Part shown: piece after piece, positions 50,552 through 59,279 of the stretch
How positions within the stretch are numbered: the first letter of the stretch is position 1
Layout: each line of letters starts with the position of its first letter
NCBI GenBank assembly: GCA_964342355.1
Contig: CAYFFG010000002.1
Coordinates: 186,001-250,000, forward strand
Direction of reading: 5' to 3'
DNA: 64,000 bases
DNA from: Hirschia sp964342355
GTDB taxonomy: Bacteria; Pseudomonadota; Alphaproteobacteria; Caulobacterales; Hyphomonadaceae
Notes under the pieces: generated by a model
Told to the model about the DNA's origin: nothing
Databases searched by the model: none
Seen by the model: the letters and a program-made list of their open reading frames with translations, nothing else
Program-made: the position numbers and the translations under genes

Positions 50552-51274
50552 TCACTCGGCGCTTCTCTTGCGCCGCCAGGCAATCAGGCTGCGGCGCATC
50601 TTGATAATGAGCAGGATGAGGCCGGAGATCGCGACGAAGATTGCGGCACCGGCGGCCGTAATCAACAGCGGGTGATTGAAGTCGGCGCCATCATCATAAT
50701 CCATGATGTGTAGTTTCCAGAAGAAATCATAAAACCGCCAGGTCGAAGAGCGTCGAGCGCGGACTTCGGCGGTGTTCGGATCAATGTAAAGTGTGGTGGC
50801 ATCGCCATCCTTGAATGTGACACGCCAGACAGGTCCCGGGCGACCATATTCGGAGGGCGGATCGAGAAGGGTTTCGATGTCCTCAAACGCCCCTTTTCCG
50901 GAATAGTCAGCCTCGGCGATCTTGCGTGCAAGCGTTTCGTCGACAGGGCTGAGAACGGTTCCTGTCCGGGCGTGGACGACAGTGGTTTTTCCATCAGGTG
51001 TTTTCAGTCGCCAGACCGGTTCGCCTAGAACCTGCCCGAGCGAGGTTTCGGCAATGTAGGTCAACTGCGCTCGGTCAGCTGCACTGTTCAGGGAGACAAG
51101 TGTGGCTGGATTGACGCTGAGCGGATCGCTGGCAGCAATCTTGTGCTCGCCGCGCACCTGCTCAATTGGGATAGCGCTCATGACGAGGCCGCCTGCGATC
51201 CAGAGCATGATCTGAATCCCGACGATCAGGGCGACCCATTTATGAATTTTCACGGTCCATCTGAGTACAGCCAT
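50552..51274 (-). CDS. PepSY-domain membrane protein of the cus operon
   Basis: The 240-residue protein has a membrane helix at about residues 12-35 and another at about 205-228, with a periplasmic PepSY-type region between (VVHARTGTVLSPVDETLARK; TTLYIDPNTAEVRARRSS). The stretch FYDFFWKLHIMDYDDG is typical of PepSY-associated membrane proteins that accompany metal or iron reduction systems. It is the last gene of the cus operon, 22 bp after cusF. A role in electron transfer or membrane organisation around Cu export is possible; nothing catalytic is visible. Confidence 0.83.
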   Translation of the reverse strand: MAVLRWTVKIHKWVALIVGIQIMLWIAGGLVMSAIPIEQVRGEHKIAASDPLSVNPATLVSLNSAADRAQLTYIAETSLGQVLGEPVWRLKTPDGKTTVVHARTGTVLSPVDETLARKIAEADYSGKGAFEDIETLLDPPSEYGRPGPVWRVTFKDGDATTLYIDPNTAEVRARRSSTWRFYDFFWKLHIMDYDDGADFNHPLLITAAGAAIFVAISGLILLIIKMRRSLIAWRRKRSAE

Positions 51275-51296
51275 AAAGCGCCCTCCCGATTGTCCT

Positions 51297-51737
51297 TTAG
51301 TGGTCCATCATGCCATTGAGGCAGTCGGTGCCGTCTGCGCCTGTGTTGCAGATTGCCATGATCCGGTAGGAACCGTCACGGCCCTGCTTGACCATGAACG
51401 CCACCTCATCGCCTTCGGTGAAACCTGACAGGTCAACACCCCCCATGATATCAAAGCCCATGGTCATGGCCCCCATTTCGATGCTGCCATCAAACGGTCC
51501 GTGTTCAATAGTCAGGAAGTCGCCCTGGCCGCCAACAGAGCGGATCACGCCCGTGGCGTGACCGATGCCGTCCCCTATCGCGCCCATTTCGTGGTTGCCA
51601 TGATCCATTCCATTATTGTCGGCCATTTCCATCGGCTTGTTTGTTTCGCTCCTGTGTGACGCCGGTTCGTCAGCACCGCCGCAGGCGGCCAAACCGAGCG
51701 CGAACAGGCCGGTGGTGATTATGGTGAGGAGTTTCAT
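51297..51737 (-). CDS. cusF: CusF-like periplasmic copper-binding lipoprotein
   Basis: The 146-residue protein has a lipobox LAAC (residues about 16-19), a His/Met-rich linker (EMADNNGMDHGNHEMG) and a CusF-type beta-barrel with THE pattern H79...M88-G-A-M91-T-M93. In E. coli CusF the copper site is His-Trp-Met-Met, with Trp immediately before the PxMTM run; here Met occupies that position. CusF carries Cu(I)/Ag(I) to the CusCBA pump. It overlaps cusA by 4 bp. A Cys pair near the C-terminus (CNTGADGTDC) is additional. Confidence 0.86.
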   Translation of the reverse strand: MKLLTIITTGLFALGLAACGGADEPASHRSETNKPMEMADNNGMDHGNHEMGAIGDGIGHATGVIRSVGGQGDFLTIEHGPFDGSIEMGAMTMGFDIMGGVDLSGFTEGDEVAFMVKQGRDGSYRIMAICNTGADGTDCLNGMMDH

Positions 51738-54700
51738 ATCGGTTTTCCTTCGGGTTTTGCTAAGGTTGGTTGCGCGTCTTTGGCTGAGTCTCCGGCGCGC
51801 ACGGAAAGCTGTAATCCGGTCCTGATGTAGTAGATGGCCGGAATAACGATCAGGGTGAGGACAAGGGTCGAAGCCATGCCGCCAATCATCGGCAGCGCGA
51901 TACGGCGCATGACATCCGAGCCAAGGCCGTCGGTGAGGAAGATTGGAGCAAGCCCGGCGAAGATGGTTGTTACGGTCATCAACTTTGGACGTACGCGCAT
52001 CGCAGCGCCTCGGCTGATCGCGGCGAAGAGATCTTCATGAGTCTCCGGCTGCGCCTTGCGCACTTCACTGTCGATATAGAGTAGCATTATGACGGCGGTC
52101 TCGACTGCGATGCCGCCAAGGGCGATAAAACCGACTGCGACCGCGACTGAAAGATTGTAGCCTGCAAGCCAGACCGCCCAAAGGCCGCCTATAAGGCCGA
52201 AAGGTAAGCTCGCCATGATAATCAGGGTGCGGTCCAGACGTCCGAAATGCAGCATCAAGAGTAGGAAGATCAGACCGATGGCGGCCGGAATGGCGATCTG
52301 CAGCCGGGCGCTGGCCTCTTCGAGCTGTTCGTACTGGCCCGCAAAATCCACCGCATAGCCAGGCGGCAGGTCGACAGCCTCGGCTACAGCGGCGCGCGCT
52401 TCACTGACATAGCTACCCATATCCCGGCCTGCGATATCGACGAATACCCATCCTGTCAGGCGCGCATTCTCCGAGCGGATCATGGGCGGACCTTCGGTGT
52501 AGGCAATGCTCGCCAGCTCACCCAGCGGAATATGCGCGCCGGTCGGTGTGGGCACGAGGATGTTGTCCAGGTCGCCGGCGCTTTCCCGGAAGGGACGGTC
52601 ATAGCGCAAGATGATGTCATAGCGTTCACGCCCCTCCACCGATTGTGAGAGACGCATACCGCCGAGCGCGGTTTGCACGACTGCCTGGAATGTCCCCATG
52701 TCAATATTGCGACGGGCGAGCTCGCTGCGATCTGGTGTTGTTTCGAGATACTTTCCGCCGAGCACACGGTCAGCGAAGGCAGAGCGCGTGCCAGGAATGC
52801 CTGTGACCACGGCTTCGACATCGCGTGCGATCTGTTCGATCTCGGCGAGACTGTCACCGGTCACCTTGATCCCGATCGGCGTGCGCACGCCGGTCGAAAC
52901 CATGTCCATGCGGATCTTGATCGGATAGCCCCAGGAATTGACGAGGCCGGGCATTTTGAGGCGTTGGTCAAGCTCAGCGGTGATGTCATCAATCGTAATG
53001 CCTGGCCGCCAGTCTTCCTTCGGCTTCAGGGCAATCCAGGTCTCGATCATGGTCAGCGGGGCCGGATCGGTCGCTGTGTCGGCGCGGCCGGCCTTGCCGA
53101 AGACACGCTCGACTTCAGGTACAGTCATGATGACGCGATTGGTCTGGCCCAGAACCTCACGCATTTTGGTGGATGAGACGCCGGGTAGTGTCGTCGGCAT
53201 GTAGAGCAATTCGCCTTCATACAGCGCTGGCATGAATTCAGATCCGATGCGCTGCGCTGGGATAATCATACTCGCGGTGAGCAACATGGCGAGCGCCACC
53301 GTCAGCCATTTGAAGCGCAGCGCCGCATGCAGGACCGGCTTATAGGCCCAAACGAAAAAGGCGTTGAGGGGATTGGCTTCCTCGCGGCGGAATTTTCCCC
53401 GCATCAAATAGAGCATCAGCACCGGCACCAGCGTGACAGAAAGGATGGCGGCGAAGGCCATCGCATAGGTTTTTGTGAACGCAAGCGGTGAAAACAGGCG
53501 ATAGCTTTCGCCGGTTAGCGCGAACACCGGCAGGAAGGACACTGTGATGATTAAAAGAGAAAAGAAGATACCGGGGCCGACTTCCTGAGCGGCCTCAAGC
53601 AGAGCTGCGCGGCGCGCAGCCGGGCTCGGGCTTTCCTCGAATTCCGAGAGTTTTCGACTGGCATTCTCTACAAGAACAATCGAGGCATCGACCATTGCGC
53701 CGATGGCAATGGCAATGCCACCAAGCGACATGATGTTGGCAGTCACGCCCTGAAACGACATGATCAGGAACGCGCCGAGGACGCCGAGTGGGAGCGTGAT
53801 GATCGCCACTAAAGAAGAGCGCACATGCAGGAGGAAGATCAGGATTACCAGTGCCACGGCGATGCCTTCCTCGATTAGCTTGTCGCGAAGGTATTCGACC
53901 GACCCCTCAATCAGCGGGGCGCGGTCATAGACGGTGACGATCTCAACCCCTTCTGGCAGGCCGCGCTGCAAGTCGGCGAGTTTGGCTTTGACCCGGTCGA
54001 TCACCTGAAGCGCATTCTCGCCATCGCGCATGATCACGATGCCGGCAACTGTTTCGCCTTCGCCATTGAGCTCGACAATACCGCGCCGAAGCGCCGGGCC
54101 CTCGACAATCCGCGCCACATCGCTGAGCAGCACGGGTGTGCCGTCAGCGGCGTAAATCACGACTTCTTCCAGGTCGGACCGCTCATCGACATATCCTGAC
54201 GAGCGGATCACATATTCAGTTTCGGCCTGTTCGATAACGCGCCCGCCAACCTCGCTGGACGCAGCGCGCACCGCGTCGCGGATGCGGGCAATCGAAACAT
54301 CGAAACTGCGCAGCCGGTTCGGGTCGATGAATATCTGATATTCGCGGACAAAGCCGCCGACGGAGGCGACTTCCGCCACCCCGTCAACGCCGGCCAGTTC
54401 CAGTGACAGGAACCAGTCCTGCAGAGAGCGCAGTTCGGCGAGGTCAGTATTGCCGGTCTTGTCCACCAGCGCGTACTGGTAAACCCAACCGACGCCCGTC
54501 GCATCCGGGCCGATCTGCGGAACAGCGCCTTCAGGCAACTGCGAGCCGAGGCGGGAAAGCGCCTCCAATACCCGCGAACGCGCCCAGTAGAGGTCCACAT
54601 CGTCCTCAAAGATGACGTAGACGAAGCTGGTGCCGAACATTGAGGAGGCGCGGACATCTTTCGTGCGCGGAAGACCGAGCAGGTTTGTCGACAGCGGATA

Positions 54701-54949
54701 GGTGACGAGGTCCTCGACGATCTGCGGGCTCTGACCCGGAAAATCGGTGCGGATGATGACCTGAGTGTCTGTGAGGTCCGGCACCGCATCCAGCGGTGTG
54801 CTCTGAACCGCAAGCCAACCGGATATAGCGAGCGCGGCTGCCAGCACCAGTACGATCAGTTGGTTCGCAATCGACCAGCTGATCAGGCCTGCGACCCAGG
54901 ATTTTGATGGATCATGCCCAGCAAGATCGTGTTTTGAACTGTTCGTCAT
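51734..54949 (-). CDS. cusA: CusA Cu(I)/Ag(I) RND efflux pump
   Basis: The 1071-residue pump has the HME4 TM4 signature AIGAMVDASIVLVEN and the periplasmic segment TDPAPLTMIETWIALKP, in which the Met matches a copper-relay Met of E. coli CusA. The N-terminus begins with a 25-residue polar extension before TM1 (about residues 29-48). It exports Cu(I) and Ag(I) from periplasm and cytoplasm via CusB and CusC. It follows cusB after 9 bp and overlaps cusF. The motif differences from the two CzcA-like pumps support distinct substrates. Confidence 0.95.
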   Translation of the reverse strand: MTNSSKHDLAGHDPSKSWVAGLISWSIANQLIVLVLAAALAISGWLAVQSTPLDAVPDLTDTQVIIRTDFPGQSPQIVEDLVTYPLSTNLLGLPRTKDVRASSMFGTSFVYVIFEDDVDLYWARSRVLEALSRLGSQLPEGAVPQIGPDATGVGWVYQYALVDKTGNTDLAELRSLQDWFLSLELAGVDGVAEVASVGGFVREYQIFIDPNRLRSFDVSIARIRDAVRAASSEVGGRVIEQAETEYVIRSSGYVDERSDLEEVVIYAADGTPVLLSDVARIVEGPALRRGIVELNGEGETVAGIVIMRDGENALQVIDRVKAKLADLQRGLPEGVEIVTVYDRAPLIEGSVEYLRDKLIEEGIAVALVILIFLLHVRSSLVAIITLPLGVLGAFLIMSFQGVTANIMSLGGIAIAIGAMVDASIVLVENASRKLSEFEESPSPAARRAALLEAAQEVGPGIFFSLLIITVSFLPVFALTGESYRLFSPLAFTKTYAMAFAAILSVTLVPVLMLYLMRGKFRREEANPLNAFFVWAYKPVLHAALRFKWLTVALAMLLTASMIIPAQRIGSEFMPALYEGELLYMPTTLPGVSSTKMREVLGQTNRVIMTVPEVERVFGKAGRADTATDPAPLTMIETWIALKPKEDWRPGITIDDITAELDQRLKMPGLVNSWGYPIKIRMDMVSTGVRTPIGIKVTGDSLAEIEQIARDVEAVVTGIPGTRSAFADRVLGGKYLETTPDRSELARRNIDMGTFQAVVQTALGGMRLSQSVEGRERYDIILRYDRPFRESAGDLDNILVPTPTGAHIPLGELASIAYTEGPPMIRSENARLTGWVFVDIAGRDMGSYVSEARAAVAEAVDLPPGYAVDFAGQYEQLEEASARLQIAIPAAIGLIFLLLMLHFGRLDRTLIIMASLPFGLIGGLWAVWLAGYNLSVAVAVGFIALGGIAVETAVIMLLYIDSEVRKAQPETHEDLFAAISRGAAMRVRPKLMTVTTIFAGLAPIFLTDGLGSDVMRRIALPMIGGMASTLVLTLIVIPAIYYIRTGLQLSVRAGDSAKDAQPTLAKPEGKPI

Positions 54950-54958
54950 CGTCGCCCC

Positions 54959-56809
54959 CTACCTGTCGCCTGAGTGAGGACCGATGAGACGGCGCTCTGC
55001 GTCGTCCATTTCCATCCCGGCCATCGGGTCGGGCCAAGCCACGATCTCAGCCTCACCATCGCCATAGGGATTACGCGGCGTGCCGCCTTCCTGTAACCAA
55101 AGACGTTCCGTTTCCGCATCTCGGAACAGCGTCAGCCCGGCGTCGCGATAATGGATCGGCGCGCCTTCTATGAGCCAGGGCTCCAGCGCCTCCACCAGGC
55201 GCGCAAGTTCAACCGCGAGCGCTTCGCCTTTGCGCGCATCCTTCGCAGCGCGCAGCGCGATTTGGCCGTCTTCCAGAATGGGAACCAGCTTTGTATCAGC
55301 GAAACGGGATTGTAGCGTTTCGCTCAAGCCCAGCGCTGGATCTACGAAATACGGATCGATACTATACTGATCGGTCAAAGCCTCATGGAAGTAGAGTGCC
55401 ATGTCCGTGAAATGATTGATCTCGGCCAGCGTGCTGGCGTCCACCGGGAGCTGCGAAAGGGGTGTATCCGACCCGGCGACCATCGCAGGTGGCGCCTGCA
55501 GCTTTGATAATCCCTCGCGGAGGTTCACTTCGCTGTCGAGCAGAAACTGCCCGCTGGCGACGACCTGTTCACCGGACGTCAGACCTGCAATGATTTCGAT
55601 GCGTCCATTGCTGTTGACGCCTGTACGCACGGCGCGGCCTGCAAACCGGCCTTCACCGAGCGATACGATGACATGCGCCCCGCGGCTGTCGCGCAGAACC
55701 GCTTCAGTTGGCACGGACAGGCGCTGGCCGCCGCCAAGATCCATGGTGATGTCTGCATAGGCACCGGGGCGCAGATAGCCGGCGGCGTTGTCGACTTCGA
55801 TCCGCACCTGCGCCGTGCGTGTCGCCGGATCAATGGTTGGATAAATGTAGTCAACGGCGCCCTCAGCCGGCGCTTCCGGCGCGCTCGGAAAATCGAGCCG
55901 CACTGGCATACCGGTGTCGATCAATGGCAGGTCGGTCTCCGGCACCGACGCCATGACCCAGACCCCTGAATAGGATTGCAGGCGCAGGATCGGCGTGCCG
56001 GGTTTTACATAATCGCCTTCACGCACCTGCAGTTCGGCAACTGTGCCGCCAGCTTCGGCATAGACTGGCACGCGCTCGATCACTGCGCGATTCTGCGTCA
56101 ACCGTTTGACCGCTGCATTCTGCATGCCGAGCGAGCGCAGACGCTGGCGAACGGCGGCGATACGGTTCTCATTGCCGATCTCAAGAGAATTCAGATAGTC
56201 CTTTTGCGCCGCGATCAGGTCCGGACTGTAGACCCTGTAGAGCAGCGAGCCAGGCCGCACCGTGTCGCCTTCCGCGCGCACGGTCAGGTTCTCGATCCAG
56301 CCTTCCAGGCGCGAGGCGGCGACGTTTTCCAGACGCTCATTGGTCTCCACTACTCCGAACGCGCGGAGCGTTTCGCCGAAATCGTTCACCTGGGCTTCGG
56401 CGATCCGGATACCCATGGTCTGGATCATCTCCGGTGCGACCGTCACACCAGGCTCGGTAACTTCATTGGCATAGACGGGTATATAATCCATGCCCATCGA
56501 ATCCTTCTTCGGCACGGGTGATGTAACCGGCTTGCCCATGGGGTGCTTGTAATAAAGAATCTCTCCTCGCCCGCCGGGTTCAGTGCCTGCATTCCCGCTG
56601 ACCGGGACCAGATCCATGCCGCAAATTGGGCAGGAGCCGTCGGGATCGGTTGAAATATAATGCGGGTGCATCGGGCAGGTATATTGCTGCGTCTCGATCG
56701 AAGCGTCCGGCGACTGGGCATTGCCGCCCGGTGATCCAGCCGGAGCTCCGCATGCGGCGAGAAGAAGGGCTACAGAAGCCGCGCCAATTGTCAGGAACAT
56801 CTTTTTCAT
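54959..56809 (-). CDS. cusB: CusB adaptor with N-terminal heavy-metal-binding domains
   Basis: The 616-residue lipoprotein (lipobox LAAC near residue 20) begins with a heavy-metal-binding domain CPMHPHYIS...CPICGMDLVPV (about residues 45-70). A second degenerate unit, YYKHPMGKPVTSPVPKKDSM, follows (about 86-106). The adaptor core follows: ETNERLENVAASRLEGWIEN, a long hairpin, VPVYAEAGGTVAELQVREGD and TRTAQVRIEVDNAAGYLRPG. Residues after about 455 form an extra C-terminal region with YFHEALTDQYSIDPYF, absent from short CusB proteins, which may belong to a DUF3347-type domain. It overlaps cusC by 4 bp. Confidence 0.94.
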   Translation of the reverse strand: MKKMFLTIGAASVALLLAACGAPAGSPGGNAQSPDASIETQQYTCPMHPHYISTDPDGSCPICGMDLVPVSGNAGTEPGGRGEILYYKHPMGKPVTSPVPKKDSMGMDYIPVYANEVTEPGVTVAPEMIQTMGIRIAEAQVNDFGETLRAFGVVETNERLENVAASRLEGWIENLTVRAEGDTVRPGSLLYRVYSPDLIAAQKDYLNSLEIGNENRIAAVRQRLRSLGMQNAAVKRLTQNRAVIERVPVYAEAGGTVAELQVREGDYVKPGTPILRLQSYSGVWVMASVPETDLPLIDTGMPVRLDFPSAPEAPAEGAVDYIYPTIDPATRTAQVRIEVDNAAGYLRPGAYADITMDLGGGQRLSVPTEAVLRDSRGAHVIVSLGEGRFAGRAVRTGVNSNGRIEIIAGLTSGEQVVASGQFLLDSEVNLREGLSKLQAPPAMVAGSDTPLSQLPVDASTLAEINHFTDMALYFHEALTDQYSIDPYFVDPALGLSETLQSRFADTKLVPILEDGQIALRAAKDARKGEALAVELARLVEALEPWLIEGAPIHYRDAGLTLFRDAETERLWLQEGGTPRNPYGDGEAEIVAWPDPMAGMEMDDAERRLIGPHSGDR

Positions 56810-58020
56810 TGTGTCACCAGTAGCGCGTTCATGCGTGAGATCGCTGCGGCCTCGCGCGCCTTTTCAGCTTCAATTTCCGCATGGAGTTTAAGGATGGCGA
56901 TCTCGCCGTCGATGATCGGCGCATAGTCACCGACACCTGATTCGTAGAGAGTCAGCTGGGACGAGATTTCATCCTCCACGGCGGTGATGTTGCGATGAAG
57001 AACGGTGATATTGTCGCGCGCTGAATGCCAGGCAGCGGCCTCGGCGGCGTAGCGGGCAGCCGCGCTTCGCGCCGCTGCCTGGTAGCGCATCTCGGCGCTT
57101 GCCCGGTCGGATTTGGCGGCCCGCAATCGCGGTTTCTGGCTCCGTTCGGCCCAGAGCGGGACCGAAAAAGTGACCATGCCGGAGACCCAGTCATCACCCG
57201 CGAAGTTCGCGCCAGACTCGCGCTGCTGATACGTCAGCTGCGCCCCCCAGTTGGGACGCCAGTCGGCTTTCGCGCCATCGACCAGATAGTCCGCAACGCG
57301 GATGCCGGCATCGGCGACGCGCACGGCATGAAAATCGAGTGCGTCTCCAGACCAGTCGACAGGGGCTGCTATCGGCGCCGGGGTTTCGGGCACAAGCCCG
57401 ACGAGGTCGATGAGCCGAGCGTCGATTTCGGCCTGCTGACGGTCCAGATCGACAATCACACGAGAAACGCCAGCGCGCTCGGCTTCTATCTCAGCAAGCC
57501 GGAACACGGCGGGACGCCCAGCATCAATTTCTGCCTCGACCACATCGGTCAGTTCGTCATATTTGGCGTTGCGCGCCTCTGCGAATTCGCGCTGCCGGGC
57601 GATCCGGCCTTTTTCGTGCAGAAGCGCGATCAGTTCGCCGCGAAGGGCTGCGAGCTGCGCGGCGCGAACACGGTCGGTCTGCTCGGCCATGGCCCGCGCT
57701 TCCCCGGATCGCGCGTTGCGGCCCGCCAGATTGGGAAACTCCTGACGCACACCAACCGCCTTGTTGGTCGGCAGGAAATCGGAAAATGACGGATCAAAGA
57801 TCGGAAAATTATTGATGCCGAGAGAAACGACAGGATCAGGCAAGGCGGTTGCCGCAAGGCCGCGTTGCCGGCTTGCATAAGCCTGATAGCTCAGTGCCGT
57901 GAGCGAAGGATGGTCTGCAAGACGGACTTCGAGGTCATGGAAGGATTGCGCCATTGCGGCGCCTTGGGACCCAAATGCAAGGGCGGCCCATATCATACAG
58001 ATTTTGAGAGACGGTTTCAT
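56806..58020 (-). CDS. cusC: CusC-type outer-membrane efflux protein
   Basis: The 404-residue protein has a signal peptide (AAMAQ near residue 25) and the OEP fold with long helices: GVRQEFPNLAGRNARSGEAR near residues 88-107 and YESGVGDYAPIIDGEIAIL near 357-375. It lacks an obvious lipidation Cys, unlike E. coli CusC. It forms the outer-membrane duct of the Cu/Ag system. It is the second gene of the operon after a small secreted protein and overlaps cusB. Confidence 0.9.
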   Translation of the reverse strand: MKPSLKICMIWAALAFGSQGAAMAQSFHDLEVRLADHPSLTALSYQAYASRQRGLAATALPDPVVSLGINNFPIFDPSFSDFLPTNKAVGVRQEFPNLAGRNARSGEARAMAEQTDRVRAAQLAALRGELIALLHEKGRIARQREFAEARNAKYDELTDVVEAEIDAGRPAVFRLAEIEAERAGVSRVIVDLDRQQAEIDARLIDLVGLVPETPAPIAAPVDWSGDALDFHAVRVADAGIRVADYLVDGAKADWRPNWGAQLTYQQRESGANFAGDDWVSGMVTFSVPLWAERSQKPRLRAAKSDRASAEMRYQAAARSAAARYAAEAAAWHSARDNITVLHRNITAVEDEISSQLTLYESGVGDYAPIIDGEIAILKLHAEIEAEKAREAAAISRMNALLVTQ

Positions 58021-58089
58021 GATTACAACACCAGATTGACTGAGACGAACAACGACACGCGCGTGCGAAGACGCGCGGGTGTTGCCGGA

Positions 58090-58512
58090 TCAGATCAACA
58101 GGCGTTGTTTAAGCGTAATGGGTGTGGTGTGTATTCGGGGCGGATCGCCCGGCGGGCCGGTCTTGAGGACAGTGGATTTGTGTCCAAACCCCTCAAAACG
58201 CGCCGTAAGGATCGCGACCGGAAATTCAGTCGATGTCTGGACGAGAAGTGTTCCGTCATCGAAACTCTGCGCCTGCATGACGCCAGCGTCGCAGTCAATG
58301 CACCCGGGGCAATCGGCCGGGGATGGGCGCTCATGATCGCTGTTCTGTTCCGAATGCTCAGGCGCTGTCTGTTCACCATGACAGAGGGGCATATCCGCTG
58401 ATGCCTGGGTGATTTGCGGTTCGCCATGCCCGGTCAGACAACATGCCATCACTGGTTGCGCCACAATAGCGGCGACAGCGATCAGGATTAGAAGTCGTGT
58501 CAGTTTCAGCAT
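58090..58512 (-). CDS. Small secreted Cys/His-rich protein heading the cus operon
   Basis: The 140-residue protein has a signal peptide (about residues 1-23, QPVMA), then CC, a His/Glu-rich segment and the cluster CPGCIDCDAG (about 68-77). Its C-terminal part ends TGPPGDPPRIHTTPITLK. The GPxGxPPR string resembles the GPxGxxRPPR ending of the small proteins heading the two czc operons, so the three may be distant relatives. A periplasmic copper-binding role is likely but inferred. An operator-like dyad lies about 40-55 bp upstream of its start. Confidence 0.72.
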   Translation of the reverse strand: MLKLTRLLILIAVAAIVAQPVMACCLTGHGEPQITQASADMPLCHGEQTAPEHSEQNSDHERPSPADCPGCIDCDAGVMQAQSFDDGTLLVQTSTEFPVAILTARFEGFGHKSTVLKTGPPGDPPRIHTTPITLKQRLLI

Positions 58513-58548
58513 AACCTCTTCAGTTCAACCTATTTAGATTAACATATA

Positions 58549-58567
58549 TATACCAGAAGGGGGTATA
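58549..58567. promoter_or_regulatory. Candidate CsoR-like operator of the cus operon
   Basis: TATACC-agaaggg-GGTATA is an inverted repeat with a G-rich centre, directly upstream of the small protein and cusCBAF. Operators with ATACC...GGTAT arms around G/C tracts are typical of CsoR/RcnR-type repressors. No csoR gene lies in the window, so a regulator encoded elsewhere would be needed. Confidence 0.45.
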
Positions 58568-58763
58568 ATTACAATCAGATTGATGAGTAACATAAAGAAA
58601 CCAAAAGCGCGGACGGTGCTGCGCGCTACTAATTCTCGACTCTTCGGCAAACACCGAAGCTATGTCGCACTTACCATTACGCATGGTGGTCATAGCAACA
58701 CAAACTTCCCAATCATCAGAACGCCCGCACCGCCCTCCACAAAGGGCTAAATGTAAGCATAGC

Positions 58764-59279
58764 TCATGTATTGCGCCCGCTCTTTGCGGAGTCGGAAAGA
58801 CTTGATTTACCCACACTCCAAAGACCAAACCATGGCAGCACGAGCCATTGCATCAGCGGTGATAAGCCCGTGCCGAGGGGCGGCAGAACCGGCATCAAAT
58901 CGCGTTAAGCCCAGCTTTGGCGAATGCTAATATTCAGCCATTCGCTGAACACGGTGTAGGCAAGACCAAGCGCGATAGTGACTAGGGCCACGCGGGACCA
59001 ATGGCGCGCCGGCCAATCCGGATTCCCGAATAGAAGCAGCGCTATGAGCAGGGTCTTTAGCGCAATCATGACATCGCCTAGGGTGCAATGCAGAACCGCG
59101 AAGATCTTTTCGCCCAGATCAGGAGATTCCCAGAGTGTATAGAGCGGCAGGTGGGCGATTTCCCAGACCAGATTGGCCCGCCCATCAATGTCGCATAGAC
59201 CCCTAATCGGCTCAAATTCCGCTTTAACAAAGAAAGACCGCCTAACTTCGTCATGACGACTTGTTACCCGCCCGTGCAT
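58764..59279 (-). pseudogene. Four-helix membrane protein interrupted by an in-frame TAA
   Basis: The frame from the ATG at 59277-59279 reads through ANLVWEIAHLPLYTLWES and LAYTVFSEWLNISIRQSWA and meets TAA at 58905-58907. The same frame continues with RDLMPVLPPLGTGLSPLMQW and LVLPWFGLW to TGA 58764-58766. In relatives that I recall, SWA is followed by Tyr and then RDLMPV, so the TAA most simply replaces a Tyr codon. The intact protein would be about 171 residues with four hydrophobic segments, of unknown function. It follows the CDF gene with a 29-bp overlap and is the last member of the copper ATPase operon. The 250 bp from 58513 to 58763 hold nothing else I can support. Confidence 0.75.

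Noticed and set aside
58520..58828. 102-codon frame between the cus operon and the CDF operon
   Set aside because: It overlaps the continuation of the broken membrane protein in a different frame and shows no family pattern.
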